Shown here one piece after another: positions 47,829 through 55,224 of a DNA stretch of 64,000 bases (position 1 is the stretch's first letter; each line of letters begins with the position of its first letter). The position numbers and the translations under genes are program-made. The notes under the pieces are model-generated. The model searched no databases. It was not told the DNA's origin and worked only from the letters and a program-made list of their open reading frames with translations. Source of the stretch: Streptomyces niveus (GTDB lineage: Bacteria > Actinomycetota > Actinomycetes > Streptomycetales > Streptomycetaceae); NCBI RefSeq assembly GCF_002009175.1, contig NZ_CP018047.1, positions 5,146,001-5,210,000 of the forward strand, given 5' to 3'.

Positions 47829-49082
47829 ATGTCTCCAGACGCCACCCCAGACCCGTACGCAGATCCGTTGATCTTCGGACAGCGCCTCCAGATCCTCCGC
47901 ACGCGGCGGGGAATGACCCGTGACCAACTCGGGGGGTTGCTTGGGCGCAGCGCATCATGGGTCAAGGGTGTGGAGGGCGGACGGCTCAAGACCCCCAAGC
48001 TTGAATTGGTCCTCCGCATTGCTGAGGTCCTGCGAGTCAGGGACCTGTCCGACCTCACCGGAGACCAGAGCGTGCGCATAGAACTGTTCGCCGGACCAGG
48101 ACACCCACGTCTCGCAGCCGTCAAGGCCGCCGTCGACGCGTACCCACTGGCCATTCCCCAAGGAGAGGCACCACCCACCGCGCACCTTCGCGCACGGCTC
48201 GCCCACGCGTGGGCCGCGCGGCATTCAGCTCCCAATCACAGGGACGTCGTGGGTGCTTTGCTGCCCGACCTCATCCGAGACGCGCAGTTGAGCGTCAGGC
48301 AGGCTGAGAGCGCGTCACAACGTCGCTCAGCGCAGGCCGTACTTTCCGAGGTCTACTCGCTGGCTCAGTTCTTCGTGGCGTACCAGCCTGACGCGCCCTT
48401 GTTGTGGAGGGTTGCGGAGCGTGGCCTGATTGCTGCTCAGGAGTCCGAAGATCCCCGAGCAATCGGTGTAGCCGCATGGCTCGCTGCCCAGGCACATCGA
48501 GACTCGGGGCCCGCCCACTTTGACGCAGCCGACGCCGTGAATCTCGAAAGCCTGCGGTACCTGGAACCCCTGTTGCCCGACGCACCAGATCCTGTCTTGG
48601 CCATCGCAGGAGCACTGACCTTTGAGGCTGGATACACGGCAGCACGGCGTGGCGAGACCGGGAGCGCATGGCGTTACTGGGACCAGGCGCGTGACATGGC
48701 GGGACGGTTGCCCGTGGACTATTTCGACCCGGTCACATCCTTCTCTCAGTCGATCATGGGCGCCCACGCGGTGACTGTCGCTGTAGAACTTCACGCGGGG
48801 GGCGAGTCTGTACGCCAGGCAGCAGCGGCCGACTCCGTGACCATCCCCTCCCGCCCCCGTCGGGCGAGGCACCGCATTGAAGAAGCGCGGGGATACCAAC
48901 TCGATCGGCAGCCTGACGTGGCACTGGCGACGCTCGACAAGGCACATGAAGCCGCACCCGAGACGATCAAGTACAACGGCTACGCAAAGAGCATCGTGTT
49001 GGAAGAGGTCGAGTCAAAAAGCCCCGAGCGTAAGCGCCGTGCGTCCGCTCTTGCCGTCAAGATGGGCCTACTAGCTGCGTGA
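47829..49082 (+). CDS. XRE-family helix-turn-helix regulator with TPR-like C-terminal region
   Basis: 417 aa. HTH at about 14-70 (FGQRLQILRTRRGMTRDQLGGLLGRSASWVKGVEGGRLKTPKLELVLRIAEVLRV). The remaining 340 residues are helical with repeat-like segments (AQFFVAYQPDAPLLWRVAERGLIAAQESEDPRAIGVAAWLAAQAHR; GYQLDRQPDVALATLDKAHEAAPE), typical of Streptomyces peptide- or signal-sensing regulators. Ribosome site AGGAGAGGCGAGG. It transcribes away from the transfer operon and probably controls element functions in the way KorSA does in pSAM2. Confidence 0.88.
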   Translation: MSPDATPDPYADPLIFGQRLQILRTRRGMTRDQLGGLLGRSASWVKGVEGGRLKTPKLELVLRIAEVLRVRDLSDLTGDQSVRIELFAGPGHPRLAAVKAAVDAYPLAIPQGEAPPTAHLRARLAHAWAARHSAPNHRDVVGALLPDLIRDAQLSVRQAESASQRRSAQAVLSEVYSLAQFFVAYQPDAPLLWRVAERGLIAAQESEDPRAIGVAAWLAAQAHRDSGPAHFDAADAVNLESLRYLEPLLPDAPDPVLAIAGALTFEAGYTAARRGETGSAWRYWDQARDMAGRLPVDYFDPVTSFSQSIMGAHAVTVAVELHAGGESVRQAAAADSVTIPSRPRRARHRIEEARGYQLDRQPDVALATLDKAHEAAPETIKYNGYAKSIVLEEVESKSPERKRRASALAVKMGLLAA

Positions 49083-49202
49083 GCGAGGGGGCACAATCTG
49101 TGCCCCTGCCGAGTCCTGCCCGCTTCTAGCGTCGAGAGCCAGACCCCCGCAACCGCGTCACGGCGGTCCGGGGGCATGGCCGACGCTACAAGGAGCGACG
49201 AC

Positions 49203-49532
49203 ATGGGAAACCTTAGCCGCACAGCACGGGCAGAGACCCTGCTCAGCAAACGCACCAAAGCGGATATCGCCAGGGCGCTGGCACGGCGAGACGACTTCGC
49301 GGGTCAAGGGCTCACCGCAATGGCCCAGGGAGCCCTCGAAGTCCGTATCTCAGTGCTCGTCAAAATGAGCGTCGCTGGCTTCCTGGAGTACGCGGCGACC
49401 GAGGCTCACGGTCGATACATGGCGCACCTGGAAGTGTGCGGATGCAGGGCAGTCGGAATCATCTGCAAGACCGGTGACGCTCTACTTACCGAGTGGCGCG
49501 ACGCTCGCGAATTGACAGGGGCCGACGCATGA
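49203..49532 (+). CDS. Hypothetical protein of the element's rightward operon
   Basis: 109 aa, start ATG 49203 with AAGGAG 8 nt upstream. Helical, basic N-terminus (GNLSRTARAETLLSKRTKADIARALARRDD), then a segment with paired Cys (MAHLEVCGCRAVGIICKTG). No family recognised. First of four tightly packed genes; its stop overlaps the next start by 4 bp (ATGA). Confidence 0.75.
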   Translation: MGNLSRTARAETLLSKRTKADIARALARRDDFAGQGLTAMAQGALEVRISVLVKMSVAGFLEYAATEAHGRYMAHLEVCGCRAVGIICKTGDALLTEWRDARELTGADA

Positions 49533-49717
49533 GCGCCCCCGAAGTCGGGCCGCAGGAAAAAGAAGCGCTCTGGGACATTGTCAAGCGTTCTGACCACGAC
49601 CTGGAAACCCACGAGATGCGATGCGTCTTCTGCCGTACGCCTGGTGTGGTCTGCGGTACGGGCGCCAACATCGCCGCAACCAACGAGGATGCCAGGCGCG
49701 CTTTGGGTCTCGAATGA
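49529..49717 (+). CDS. Small cysteine-motif protein
   Basis: 62 aa, acidic N-terminus (MSAPEVGPQEKEALWDIVKRSDHDLETHEM), then CVFCRTPGVVCGTG, a possible metal-binding or redox site. Coupled on both sides by ATGA overlaps. Confidence 0.7.
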   Translation: MSAPEVGPQEKEALWDIVKRSDHDLETHEMRCVFCRTPGVVCGTGANIAATNEDARRALGLE

Positions 49718-49902
49718 CCGCCACCCAGGAACTCGAAGTTCAGGAAGAGAAGGCGTGGAACGCCTACCTCGACCACAGCGGGAAGTGCACCGACTGCGCG
49801 ACTCACTACGCGTACTGCGGCATTGCCACCCGACTGCTAAAGACCGTTCGCGATCTTCGCGATGAAATTGGATGGGGTCCCCGTGATCGAACGCACTGTT
49901 AG
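49714..49902 (+). CDS. Small cysteine-motif protein
   Basis: 62 aa. NAYLDHSGKCTDCATHYAYCGIATRLLKTVRDLRDE contains C-x2-C...C with neighbouring His, suggesting zinc binding. ATG overlaps the previous stop by 4 bp. Confidence 0.68.
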   Translation: MTATQELEVQEEKAWNAYLDHSGKCTDCATHYAYCGIATRLLKTVRDLRDEIGWGPRDRTHC

Positions 49903-49987
49903 CCGAGTCGCTTGGGCGCTGGCATCACTCGTTGCCGTTGGCACTGTGGCGGGTATTCCCTGGCTCGCCATCACCGGCCGCCTGTAG
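49862..49987 (+). CDS. Very small membrane protein
   Basis: 41 aa from ATG 49862, or 34 aa from GTG 49883, which has GGATGGGG upstream and may be the true start. One hydrophobic helix (VAWALASLVAVGTVAGIPWLAI). Overlaps the previous gene. It is the last gene before attR. Confidence 0.5.
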   Translation: MKLDGVPVIERTVSRVAWALASLVAVGTVAGIPWLAITGRL

Positions 49988-50085
49988 AGCCTCACCCAGG
50001 TAACCGACGCTGCCAGTCTGCGCCCCATCCGGTCTACGAACCGGGTGGGGCGCCCCTCTGGACAGGTCCAGCGGACGGAGTATGT

Positions 50086-50292
50086 TCAGTGGTGGTTGCC
50101 GAAGTCGAACCACTCCATGGCGTTGCCGAGCGAGGCCGCCTTCACCGCCCGCCGGACGGCCGCCTCATCGGTGACGGTGACGTCCGACCTGCGCAGTCGT
50201 GGGTTCTTGCGGCGCCGGAGGGCGCGGAAGAGATGCGGGTGACGGCGGGCCGCCGGAGAGTCGGCGGCCTGGTCGCGCTCGGGTGCCGCCAT
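50086..50292 (-). pseudogene. MHS-family (MFS) transporter, 5' part of the split gene
   Basis: ATG 50292 with GGAAAGGAAAC upstream. The first 65 codons (ending AVRRAVKAASLGNAMEWFDFG) are genuine transporter N-terminus; AASLGNAMEWFDFG is the classic start of MHS-family symporters. Beyond attR the frame reads NHH and stops at 50086 in element DNA. Joining this part to 39641-40948 restores a continuous 500-residue protein. Confidence 0.93.
50097..50103. other. attR core of the serine-integrase element
   Basis: TGCCGAA. The element flank is CAGTGGTGGT on the left and the transporter flank GTCGAACCACTCC on the right. AA at 50102-50103 is the proposed crossover. Confidence 0.85.
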
Positions 50293-50448
50293 GGTCCGGT
50301 TTCCTTTCCTCGGGGACATGAGTCCTCGGGAAAGCCTCCGCACCGTGCCGCGAGGGCCGCAAGCCGGAGCCACGGCGTCGCGGGGCTCCGGCTGGTGCCG
50401 GCCGGGTCTGTCAGGTCCTGACCCGGCAGACACTGGATCCGGCAGAGG

Positions 50449-50916
50449 CTAGATACCGAGATCCTTGATGATCTTCGCGACATGGCCGGTGGCGCGGACG
50501 TTGTACAGCGCGCGTTCGACCTTGCCCTCCTCGTCGACGATGACGGTCGAGCGGATGACGCCGGTCACCGTCTTGCCGTAGAGCTTCTTCTCGCCGAAGG
50601 CGCCGTACGAGGTGAGGACGGCCTTGTCGGTGTCGCCGACCAGCGTGACCTTCAGGTCCTCCTTCTCGCGGAACTTGGCGAGCTTCTCCGGCTTGTCGGG
50701 CGAGACGCCGATGACGTCGTAGCCCGCGCCCGCCAGCACGTCGAGGTTGTCGGTGAAGTCGCAGGCCTGCTTGGTGCATCCGGGGGTAAGCGCGGCGGGG
50801 TAGAAGTAGACGATGACCTTGCGTCCCTTGTGGTCGGCGAGCGAGACGTCGTTGCCGTCCGCGTCGGGCAGGGTGAAGGCGGGGGCGGTGTCGCCCGGCT
50901 GAAGTCGCTCGCTCAT
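50449..50916 (-). CDS. bcp: Bcp/PrxQ-type thiol peroxidase
   Basis: 155 aa AhpC/TSA-fold peroxiredoxin. Peroxidatic C47 and resolving C52 in YFYPAALTPGCTKQACDFTDN, the atypical two-Cys arrangement of bacterioferritin comigratory protein. Reduces H2O2 and alkyl hydroperoxides with thioredoxin. Start ATG 50916 with GAGGAGAACC upstream. In S. coelicolor it neighbours rdgB in order; here the element and HNH genes lie between. Confidence 0.95.
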   Translation of the reverse strand: MSERLQPGDTAPAFTLPDADGNDVSLADHKGRKVIVYFYPAALTPGCTKQACDFTDNLDVLAGAGYDVIGVSPDKPEKLAKFREKEDLKVTLVGDTDKAVLTSYGAFGEKKLYGKTVTGVIRSTVIVDEEGKVERALYNVRATGHVAKIIKDLGI

Positions 50917-51073
50917 GGTTCTCCTCGGTACGGGGCGGGCAGGGCGCCCGGTTGTATCGGGCCGAGCGTAGTAGGGGCGCCGCGGGGTGCGAGAGCGGCC
51001 GAGCTGACAGACTGTCGGTGTAGGCGAAGGATCGAAGGATCAACCAACCGGACACGACGACGGAGGCAGCGCG

Positions 51074-51394
51074 GTGTCGGATGCCAGGACCCCTGCGCAG
51101 ATCGAGGCGGACATCGTCCGCAGGCGCGACCAGCTCGCCGAGACGCTCGACGAGATCGGCGTGCGGGTGCACCCGCAGACGATCGTGGGCGACGCGAAGG
51201 CCCGGATGGTTTCCCGGGTGGACCAGACCGCGGGCAAGGCGTATGTCGCGGTGAATCGCACGGTGACGGGTGTGAAGCACAAGTTCGTCTCGGAGGACGG
51301 CGCTCCGAGGCTGGAGCGGCTCGTCCCGATCGCTCTGGTCGTCGTCGGTGTGGTCGGCCTGCTCACGATGTCGGCGCGCCGTCGCAGGCTCTGA
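51074..51394 (+). CDS. DUF3618 small membrane protein
   Basis: 106 aa from GTG 51074 (GGAGG upstream). RTPAQIEADIVRRRDQLAETLDEIGVRVHPQTIVGDAKARM is the DUF3618 motif, helical and probably amphipathic; one C-terminal membrane helix (LVPIALVVVGVVGLLTM) ends in basic RRRRL. Function unknown. Divergent from bcp. Confidence 0.9.
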   Translation: MSDARTPAQIEADIVRRRDQLAETLDEIGVRVHPQTIVGDAKARMVSRVDQTAGKAYVAVNRTVTGVKHKFVSEDGAPRLERLVPIALVVVGVVGLLTMSARRRRL

Positions 51395-51443
51395 GCACGG
51401 GGCCCGTCATGGGGCGGGCGTCCGGGCGGGTAGGTTCGTGGGC

Positions 51444-51794
51444 GTGAGCGACAACTCCCTCGACACCTCCAATGACAAGCTGCCCATCCGGATGCTGCAC
51501 GACCGGGTGCTGGTCAGGACCGACATCCCGGAGGGCGAGCGGCGTTCGTCCGGCGGCATCGTCATCCCGGCGACCGCCGCCGTCGGACGGCGCCTCGCCT
51601 GGGCCGAGGTGGTCGCGGTCGGCCAGAACGTGCGGACGGTGGAGCCCGCGGACCGGGTGCTGTACGACCCCGAGGACCGCGCCGAGGTCGAGGTGCGGGG
51701 CGTGGCCTACGTACTCATGCGGGAACGCGACCTGCACGCGGTGGCGGCCGACCGTTTCGAGGGGTCGGAGGACTCCACGGGGCTCTATCTCTAG
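51444..51794 (+). CDS. GroES-like (Cpn10-fold) protein
   Basis: 116 aa from GTG 51444. PIRMLHDRVLVRTDIPEGERRSSGGIVIPATAAVGRRLAWAEVVAVGQNVRTVEPADRVLYDPEDRAEVEVRGVAYVLMRERDLHAV follows the Cpn10 fold, including the mobile-loop position (ERRSSGGIVIP) and the roof region. It is not in an operon with groEL and is a paralogue of the main GroES. Whether it still binds GroEL is unknown. Confidence 0.88.
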   Translation: MSDNSLDTSNDKLPIRMLHDRVLVRTDIPEGERRSSGGIVIPATAAVGRRLAWAEVVAVGQNVRTVEPADRVLYDPEDRAEVEVRGVAYVLMRERDLHAVAADRFEGSEDSTGLYL

Positions 51795-51812
51795 ACGGCT
51801 CGGCACAGCGCA

Positions 51813-51856
51813 CGGCGGAAGGGCCCGGTGACCATCGTCACCGGGCCCTTCCGCCG
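51813..51856. terminator. Terminator after the GroES-like gene
   Basis: Perfect 19-bp arms (51813-51831 and 51838-51856), loop CCATCG, then TCTCTTTG. Confidence 0.93.
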
Positions 51857-51878
51857 TCTCTTTGCTACGTTTGAGGGA

Positions 51879-51924
51879 CCCCGACGAGACGCGCCGTACC
51901 GGGTCAATCGAAAGACGACGCACC
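51879..51924 (+). ncRNA. Guanidine-III riboswitch (ykkC-III)
   Basis: CCCCGACGAGACGCGCCGTA followed by CCGGGTCA and AAGACGACGC follows the ykkC-III pattern (CCGGACGAGGCGCGCCGUAC, CCGGUCA, AAGACGGCGC), the pseudoknotted class that switches on by guanidinium. It lies 33 nt upstream of the SMR exporter ATG, close enough to free or mask the ribosome site GGAGG. Confidence 0.85.
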
Positions 51925-51956
51925 CCCTGTTCGCGTTCTCGCTCGGAGGTGCTGTC

Positions 51957-52277
51957 ATGGCCTGGGTCCTGCTCATAATCGCCGGTCTGCTCGAAGTCGG
52001 CTGGTCGATCGGGATGAAGTACACCGAAGGGTTCACCCGGCTCTGGCCGAGCGTGTTCACCGGTGCCGGAATCGTCGTCAGCATGGTGCTGCTCTCGCAA
52101 GCCGCCAAGACGCTCCCGATCGGTACGGCGTACGGCGTATGGGTCGGCATCGGCGCGGCCGGCGCGGCTGTCGTCGGCATGGTGGCCCTCGGCGAACCGA
52201 CGACCGCCGCGCGGATCTTCTTCGTCTGCCTGCTGCTGGTGGCCGTGGTGGGCCTGAAGGCGACGTCGGGGCACTAG
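51957..52277 (+). CDS. sugE: SMR-family guanidinium exporter (SugE/Gdx)
   Basis: 106 aa, four helices. Glu of helix 1 in AWVLLIIAGLLEVGWSIGMKYTEGFTRLWPS is the proton/substrate-coupling residue; GIGAAGAAVVGMVALGEPTTAARIFFVCLLLVAVVGLKATS follows. The W-x-I-G-M-K pattern and the guanidine riboswitch upstream mark the Gdx subtype, which exports guanidinium in exchange for protons, rather than a broad drug pump. GGAGG 7 nt before ATG 51957. The TAG stop is at the edge of a repeat element. Confidence 0.93.
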   Translation: MAWVLLIIAGLLEVGWSIGMKYTEGFTRLWPSVFTGAGIVVSMVLLSQAAKTLPIGTAYGVWVGIGAAGAAVVGMVALGEPTTAARIFFVCLLLVAVVGLKATSGH

Positions 52278-52450
52278 GGGGTGTCCGGAAAGTAGCGCCG
52301 TCCGCCCGCAGGGCGGGGCCCGCGGCGTCTGGTGCGGTGCGTCGCGAGGCGGAGGATCGGTGTTGTGGATGGACCAGCCGTACCCGGCCGACTCCGACGA
52401 CGGGGCGAGGTGCTGCCGTGTCGAGCGTCGCGGACCGGGCGGGACTCCGA
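52274..52450. repeat. Intergenic hairpin element, copy B (right end lost)
   Basis: Starts CTAGGGGGTGTCCGGAAAG. The next ~90 nt match copy A in reverse orientation almost exactly (TAGCGCCGTCCGCCCGCAGG, GTTGTGGATGGACCAG). The expected right inverted repeat (CTTTCCGGACACCCCCTAG) is absent; similarity ends near GGCGGGACT at about 52445. The rest of the gap to 52564 has no feature I can name. Confidence 0.7.
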
Positions 52451-52564
52451 CGTCACGGCCCGGGGCCGGGTCACGCGGCTTCCGGGCCGGGCTTGTTCCC
52501 CGGTCGCGGGGCGGGCCACGGTGACGGCCCGCCCGGCGACCGGGGGCAACCCGACCACCGGGCG

Positions 52565-55003
52565 TCACTGACGTGGGCGTACGGCGCGCGGCGTGCCGTT
52601 GCCCGTGCCTCCGTCCGCCGCTCCGCCCCCGTTGTCCGCTCCGCCGCCGCCTCCGATGAGCCCGTCGGTCAGACCGTTCGACTGCCCCTGGTCCCCGCCC
52701 TGCGTCCCGCCGTCGCCCTGACCCCCGTCCGTACCGCCGCCGTTGGTGCCCCCGCCCCCCGGTGTCCGGCCCTGCGACTGGCCCTGGTTCCCGCCGGGGT
52801 CGGCGCCCCCGTCCTGCCCCGAGGGCCCGCCCGGTGCGTCGGGCTCACCCGATTCGCCGGGGAACTCCGACTGCCCCGGCGACGAGGGCTCCTCGGGCGG
52901 GCCCGACTCGTCGTCCGGCGGGGAGATGTCCTCCACCCCGTCCTCCAGGGTCAGTTCGAAGTCCGTGGGCTCGGTGCCTTCGAGGGCCGCCGCCGTGAAC
53001 TGGCCCCAGATCTGCGCGGGCGGCCCGCCGCCGTTGACGCGCTCCAGACCGAGCGCGCCGTACAGCGGCTTCTGCTGCGCCGTCTTGGGGTCCGCGCCCA
53101 TGATCGCGACGACCGTCGCGAGGTCGGGCGTGTAGCCGGCGAACCAGGCCGCCTTGTCGTCCTCCGCCGTGCCCGTCTTGCCCGCCGCCGGGCGGTTCGC
53201 GGACTGGGCCGCCATGCCCGTGCCGTCCTCCACGACGCTCCGCAGGATCGCCGTGGTGGTGTCGGCGGCCTGGCGGCTGACGGCCTGTCCCGGCTTCTGG
53301 CGTGGCAGTTCGACGGTCTTGCCGTCCTTGGTGATCTTCGTGACCATCGTGTACGTGCCGTGCGCGCCGTGGTTGGCCAGCGTCGCGTACGCCTCCGTCA
53401 TGTCGAGCACGCTCGCCGTGGCCGGGCCGAGGGCGATGGACGGCGACGCGGTGAGGTCGGGGGTGTCGTCGGGGATGCCGAGGTCGACCGCGGTGCCGCG
53501 GACCCGCGTGGGGCCGACGTCCTGCGCCATCTGCGCGTACACGGAGTTGACGGACTTGTCGGTGGCCTCGCTGACGGTCACGTCCCCGTACGAGACGTCG
53601 TCCTCGTTGGCGGGGTCGTAGCCGGTGGGCCCGTCGGGGCCCTGCACCATGCGCTTGTTGGTGCCGTCGTAGACGGTGTTGGGGGTGATCTGTTCGCCGT
53701 CCTGGGTGTGCGAGTCGTTCTCGACGGCGGCGGTGAACACGAACGGTTTGAAGGTGGAGCCGACCTGGTAGTCGCGGCGGGTCGCGTTGTTGACGTACTG
53801 CCGGGTGTAGTCGACACCGCCGTACATGGCGACGACCCCGCCGGTCGCCGGGTCGATGGAGACGCCGCCGACCCGCACGTTGCGGTCGGCCGCCCGCTTG
53901 TCGTCGACCTTCGACATGACCTGTTCGTCGACGGATTCGACGAGGGCGTTCTGCTTCGGCCGCTGGAGCGTGGTGGTGATCCGGTAGCCGCCGCTGGCGA
54001 GGGTGCTGTCGTCGATGATCTTGTTCTTGGTGAGGTAGTCCTCGACCGCCTGCACGATGTAGCCGCGCTGTCCGGAGAGCCCGGTGGACGGCTTGGCCTC
54101 ACCGGGCGCCGGAAAGGTCAGGGCGGCCCGGTCGGCGGGGGAGAGCCACTTCTCGGTGACCATGCCGTCGAGGACGTACTTCCAACGACCCTCCGCGTGC
54201 GGCCTGTTCTCCGGGTGCACGGCCACGTCGTACGCGCTGGGCGCATTGAGCAGCGCGGCCAGGAAGGCGCCCTCCGCCGTGTCGATGTCCTGGATGTCCT
54301 TGCCGTAGTAGGCGTGCGCGGCGGCCTGGATGCCGTACGCGTTGCGCCCGAAGTAGCTGGTGTTCAGATAGCCCTCCAGGATCTGCGCCTTGCTCTCCTC
54401 GCGGTTGAGCTTGATCGCGATGAAGAACTCCTTGCCTTTGCGGACGACGGTCTGTTCCTGGGCGAGGTAGTAGTTCTTGACGTACTGCTGGGTGATCGTG
54501 GAGCCGCCCTGCGTGCCCTTGCCGGTCATCGTGTTCCAGGCGGCGCGGGCCATGCCCTGGGGGTCGATGGCGGGTTCGTTGTAGAAGTCCCGGTCCTCGG
54601 CGGCCAGTACGGCGCGGCGCACGTGCGACGGGATCTGGGAGAGCGGCACGTTCTCGCGGTTGACCTCGCCGTCGCGCGCCAGCTGGCTGCCGTCCTCGTA
54701 CAGATACACGTTGGACTGGGCGACGGCCGCGACGTTGGCGGGCGGGATCTTGACGAGGGTGTAGCCGCCGATGAAACCGGCCATGAGGATGAACGCGCAG
54801 GTCAGGAACGCGCCGAGCAGCATCCGCCAGGTCGGCAGGATCCGCCGCCAGCCGGTGCGCCTGCGGCGGCCCTTGCGCCCCTTGCGGCCGGCTCCCTTGC
54901 CGGCGCCCCTGCCGCCGAGGGCGCCGGGGCCCGCGGCCACCATGCCGGAGCCGTGGTCCGTCGGGTCGCGCGGGGCCCAGCCCTGCTGCTGCGCGTCGCT
55001 CAT
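52565..55003 (-). CDS. Class A penicillin-binding protein (transglycosylase/transpeptidase)
   Basis: 812 aa. A basic cytoplasmic N-terminus and one membrane anchor (MLLGAFLTCAFILMAGFIGGY) lead to the GT51 domain with catalytic E136 (AAEDRDFY) and the transpeptidase domain with S416-T-F-K419, S484-V-N486 and K609-T-G-T612. The C-terminal 130 residues are Gly/Pro/Gln-rich and extracellular. Polymerises and cross-links peptidoglycan. All catalytic residues are present. Start ATG 55003 follows GAGGAG. A long antisense frame on the other strand is a composition artefact. Confidence 0.95.
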   Translation of the reverse strand: MSDAQQQGWAPRDPTDHGSGMVAAGPGALGGRGAGKGAGRKGRKGRRRRTGWRRILPTWRMLLGAFLTCAFILMAGFIGGYTLVKIPPANVAAVAQSNVYLYEDGSQLARDGEVNRENVPLSQIPSHVRRAVLAAEDRDFYNEPAIDPQGMARAAWNTMTGKGTQGGSTITQQYVKNYYLAQEQTVVRKGKEFFIAIKLNREESKAQILEGYLNTSYFGRNAYGIQAAAHAYYGKDIQDIDTAEGAFLAALLNAPSAYDVAVHPENRPHAEGRWKYVLDGMVTEKWLSPADRAALTFPAPGEAKPSTGLSGQRGYIVQAVEDYLTKNKIIDDSTLASGGYRITTTLQRPKQNALVESVDEQVMSKVDDKRAADRNVRVGGVSIDPATGGVVAMYGGVDYTRQYVNNATRRDYQVGSTFKPFVFTAAVENDSHTQDGEQITPNTVYDGTNKRMVQGPDGPTGYDPANEDDVSYGDVTVSEATDKSVNSVYAQMAQDVGPTRVRGTAVDLGIPDDTPDLTASPSIALGPATASVLDMTEAYATLANHGAHGTYTMVTKITKDGKTVELPRQKPGQAVSRQAADTTTAILRSVVEDGTGMAAQSANRPAAGKTGTAEDDKAAWFAGYTPDLATVVAIMGADPKTAQQKPLYGALGLERVNGGGPPAQIWGQFTAAALEGTEPTDFELTLEDGVEDISPPDDESGPPEEPSSPGQSEFPGESGEPDAPGGPSGQDGGADPGGNQGQSQGRTPGGGGTNGGGTDGGQGDGGTQGGDQGQSNGLTDGLIGGGGGADNGGGAADGGTGNGTPRAVRPRQ

Positions 55004-55224
55004 GTGTACGGAGGCTCCTCGACCGGGTTGCATATCGGGCGTTACGGGTTATTCGGGTGATTCATGTGAGGCACTATGAAACACGGTCGGACCGGCGCTG
55101 GGCCGCCGACCGGATAACCGCTCGCGGTGGCTGACCCCCTTGGGCTAGGGTCGTGCGCTTTGGTGCCGTACAGCGGGAACGGCGCGGGGACATCACACGT
55201 AACGGGCCTGAGGGGAGTGCTGAC

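Larger units (their letters stand above)
40948..50103. mobile_element. Integrated 9.15-kb AICE-type element with serine integrase
   Basis: Bounded by the shared core TGCCGAA (40948-40954 and 50097-50103), which falls at the exact point where the transporter reading frame breaks. Carries int, rep, tra, several small genes, a regulator and an origin-like region. Its base composition is lower in GC and its codon use weaker than the flanks, especially at 42589-43050 and 46622-47040. Most AICEs use tyrosine recombinases and tRNA sites; here a large serine recombinase and a protein-coding target are used instead. It replicates by a RepSA-type route and should transfer as double-stranded DNA through TraSA-like translocase. 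Confidence 0.93.

Noticed and set aside
52139..55060. A 973-codon plus-strand open frame opposite the class A PBP
   Set aside because: Antisense shadow of a gene with intact catalytic motifs. The frame reads across the sugE end and a repeat element, and its protein is low-complexity.
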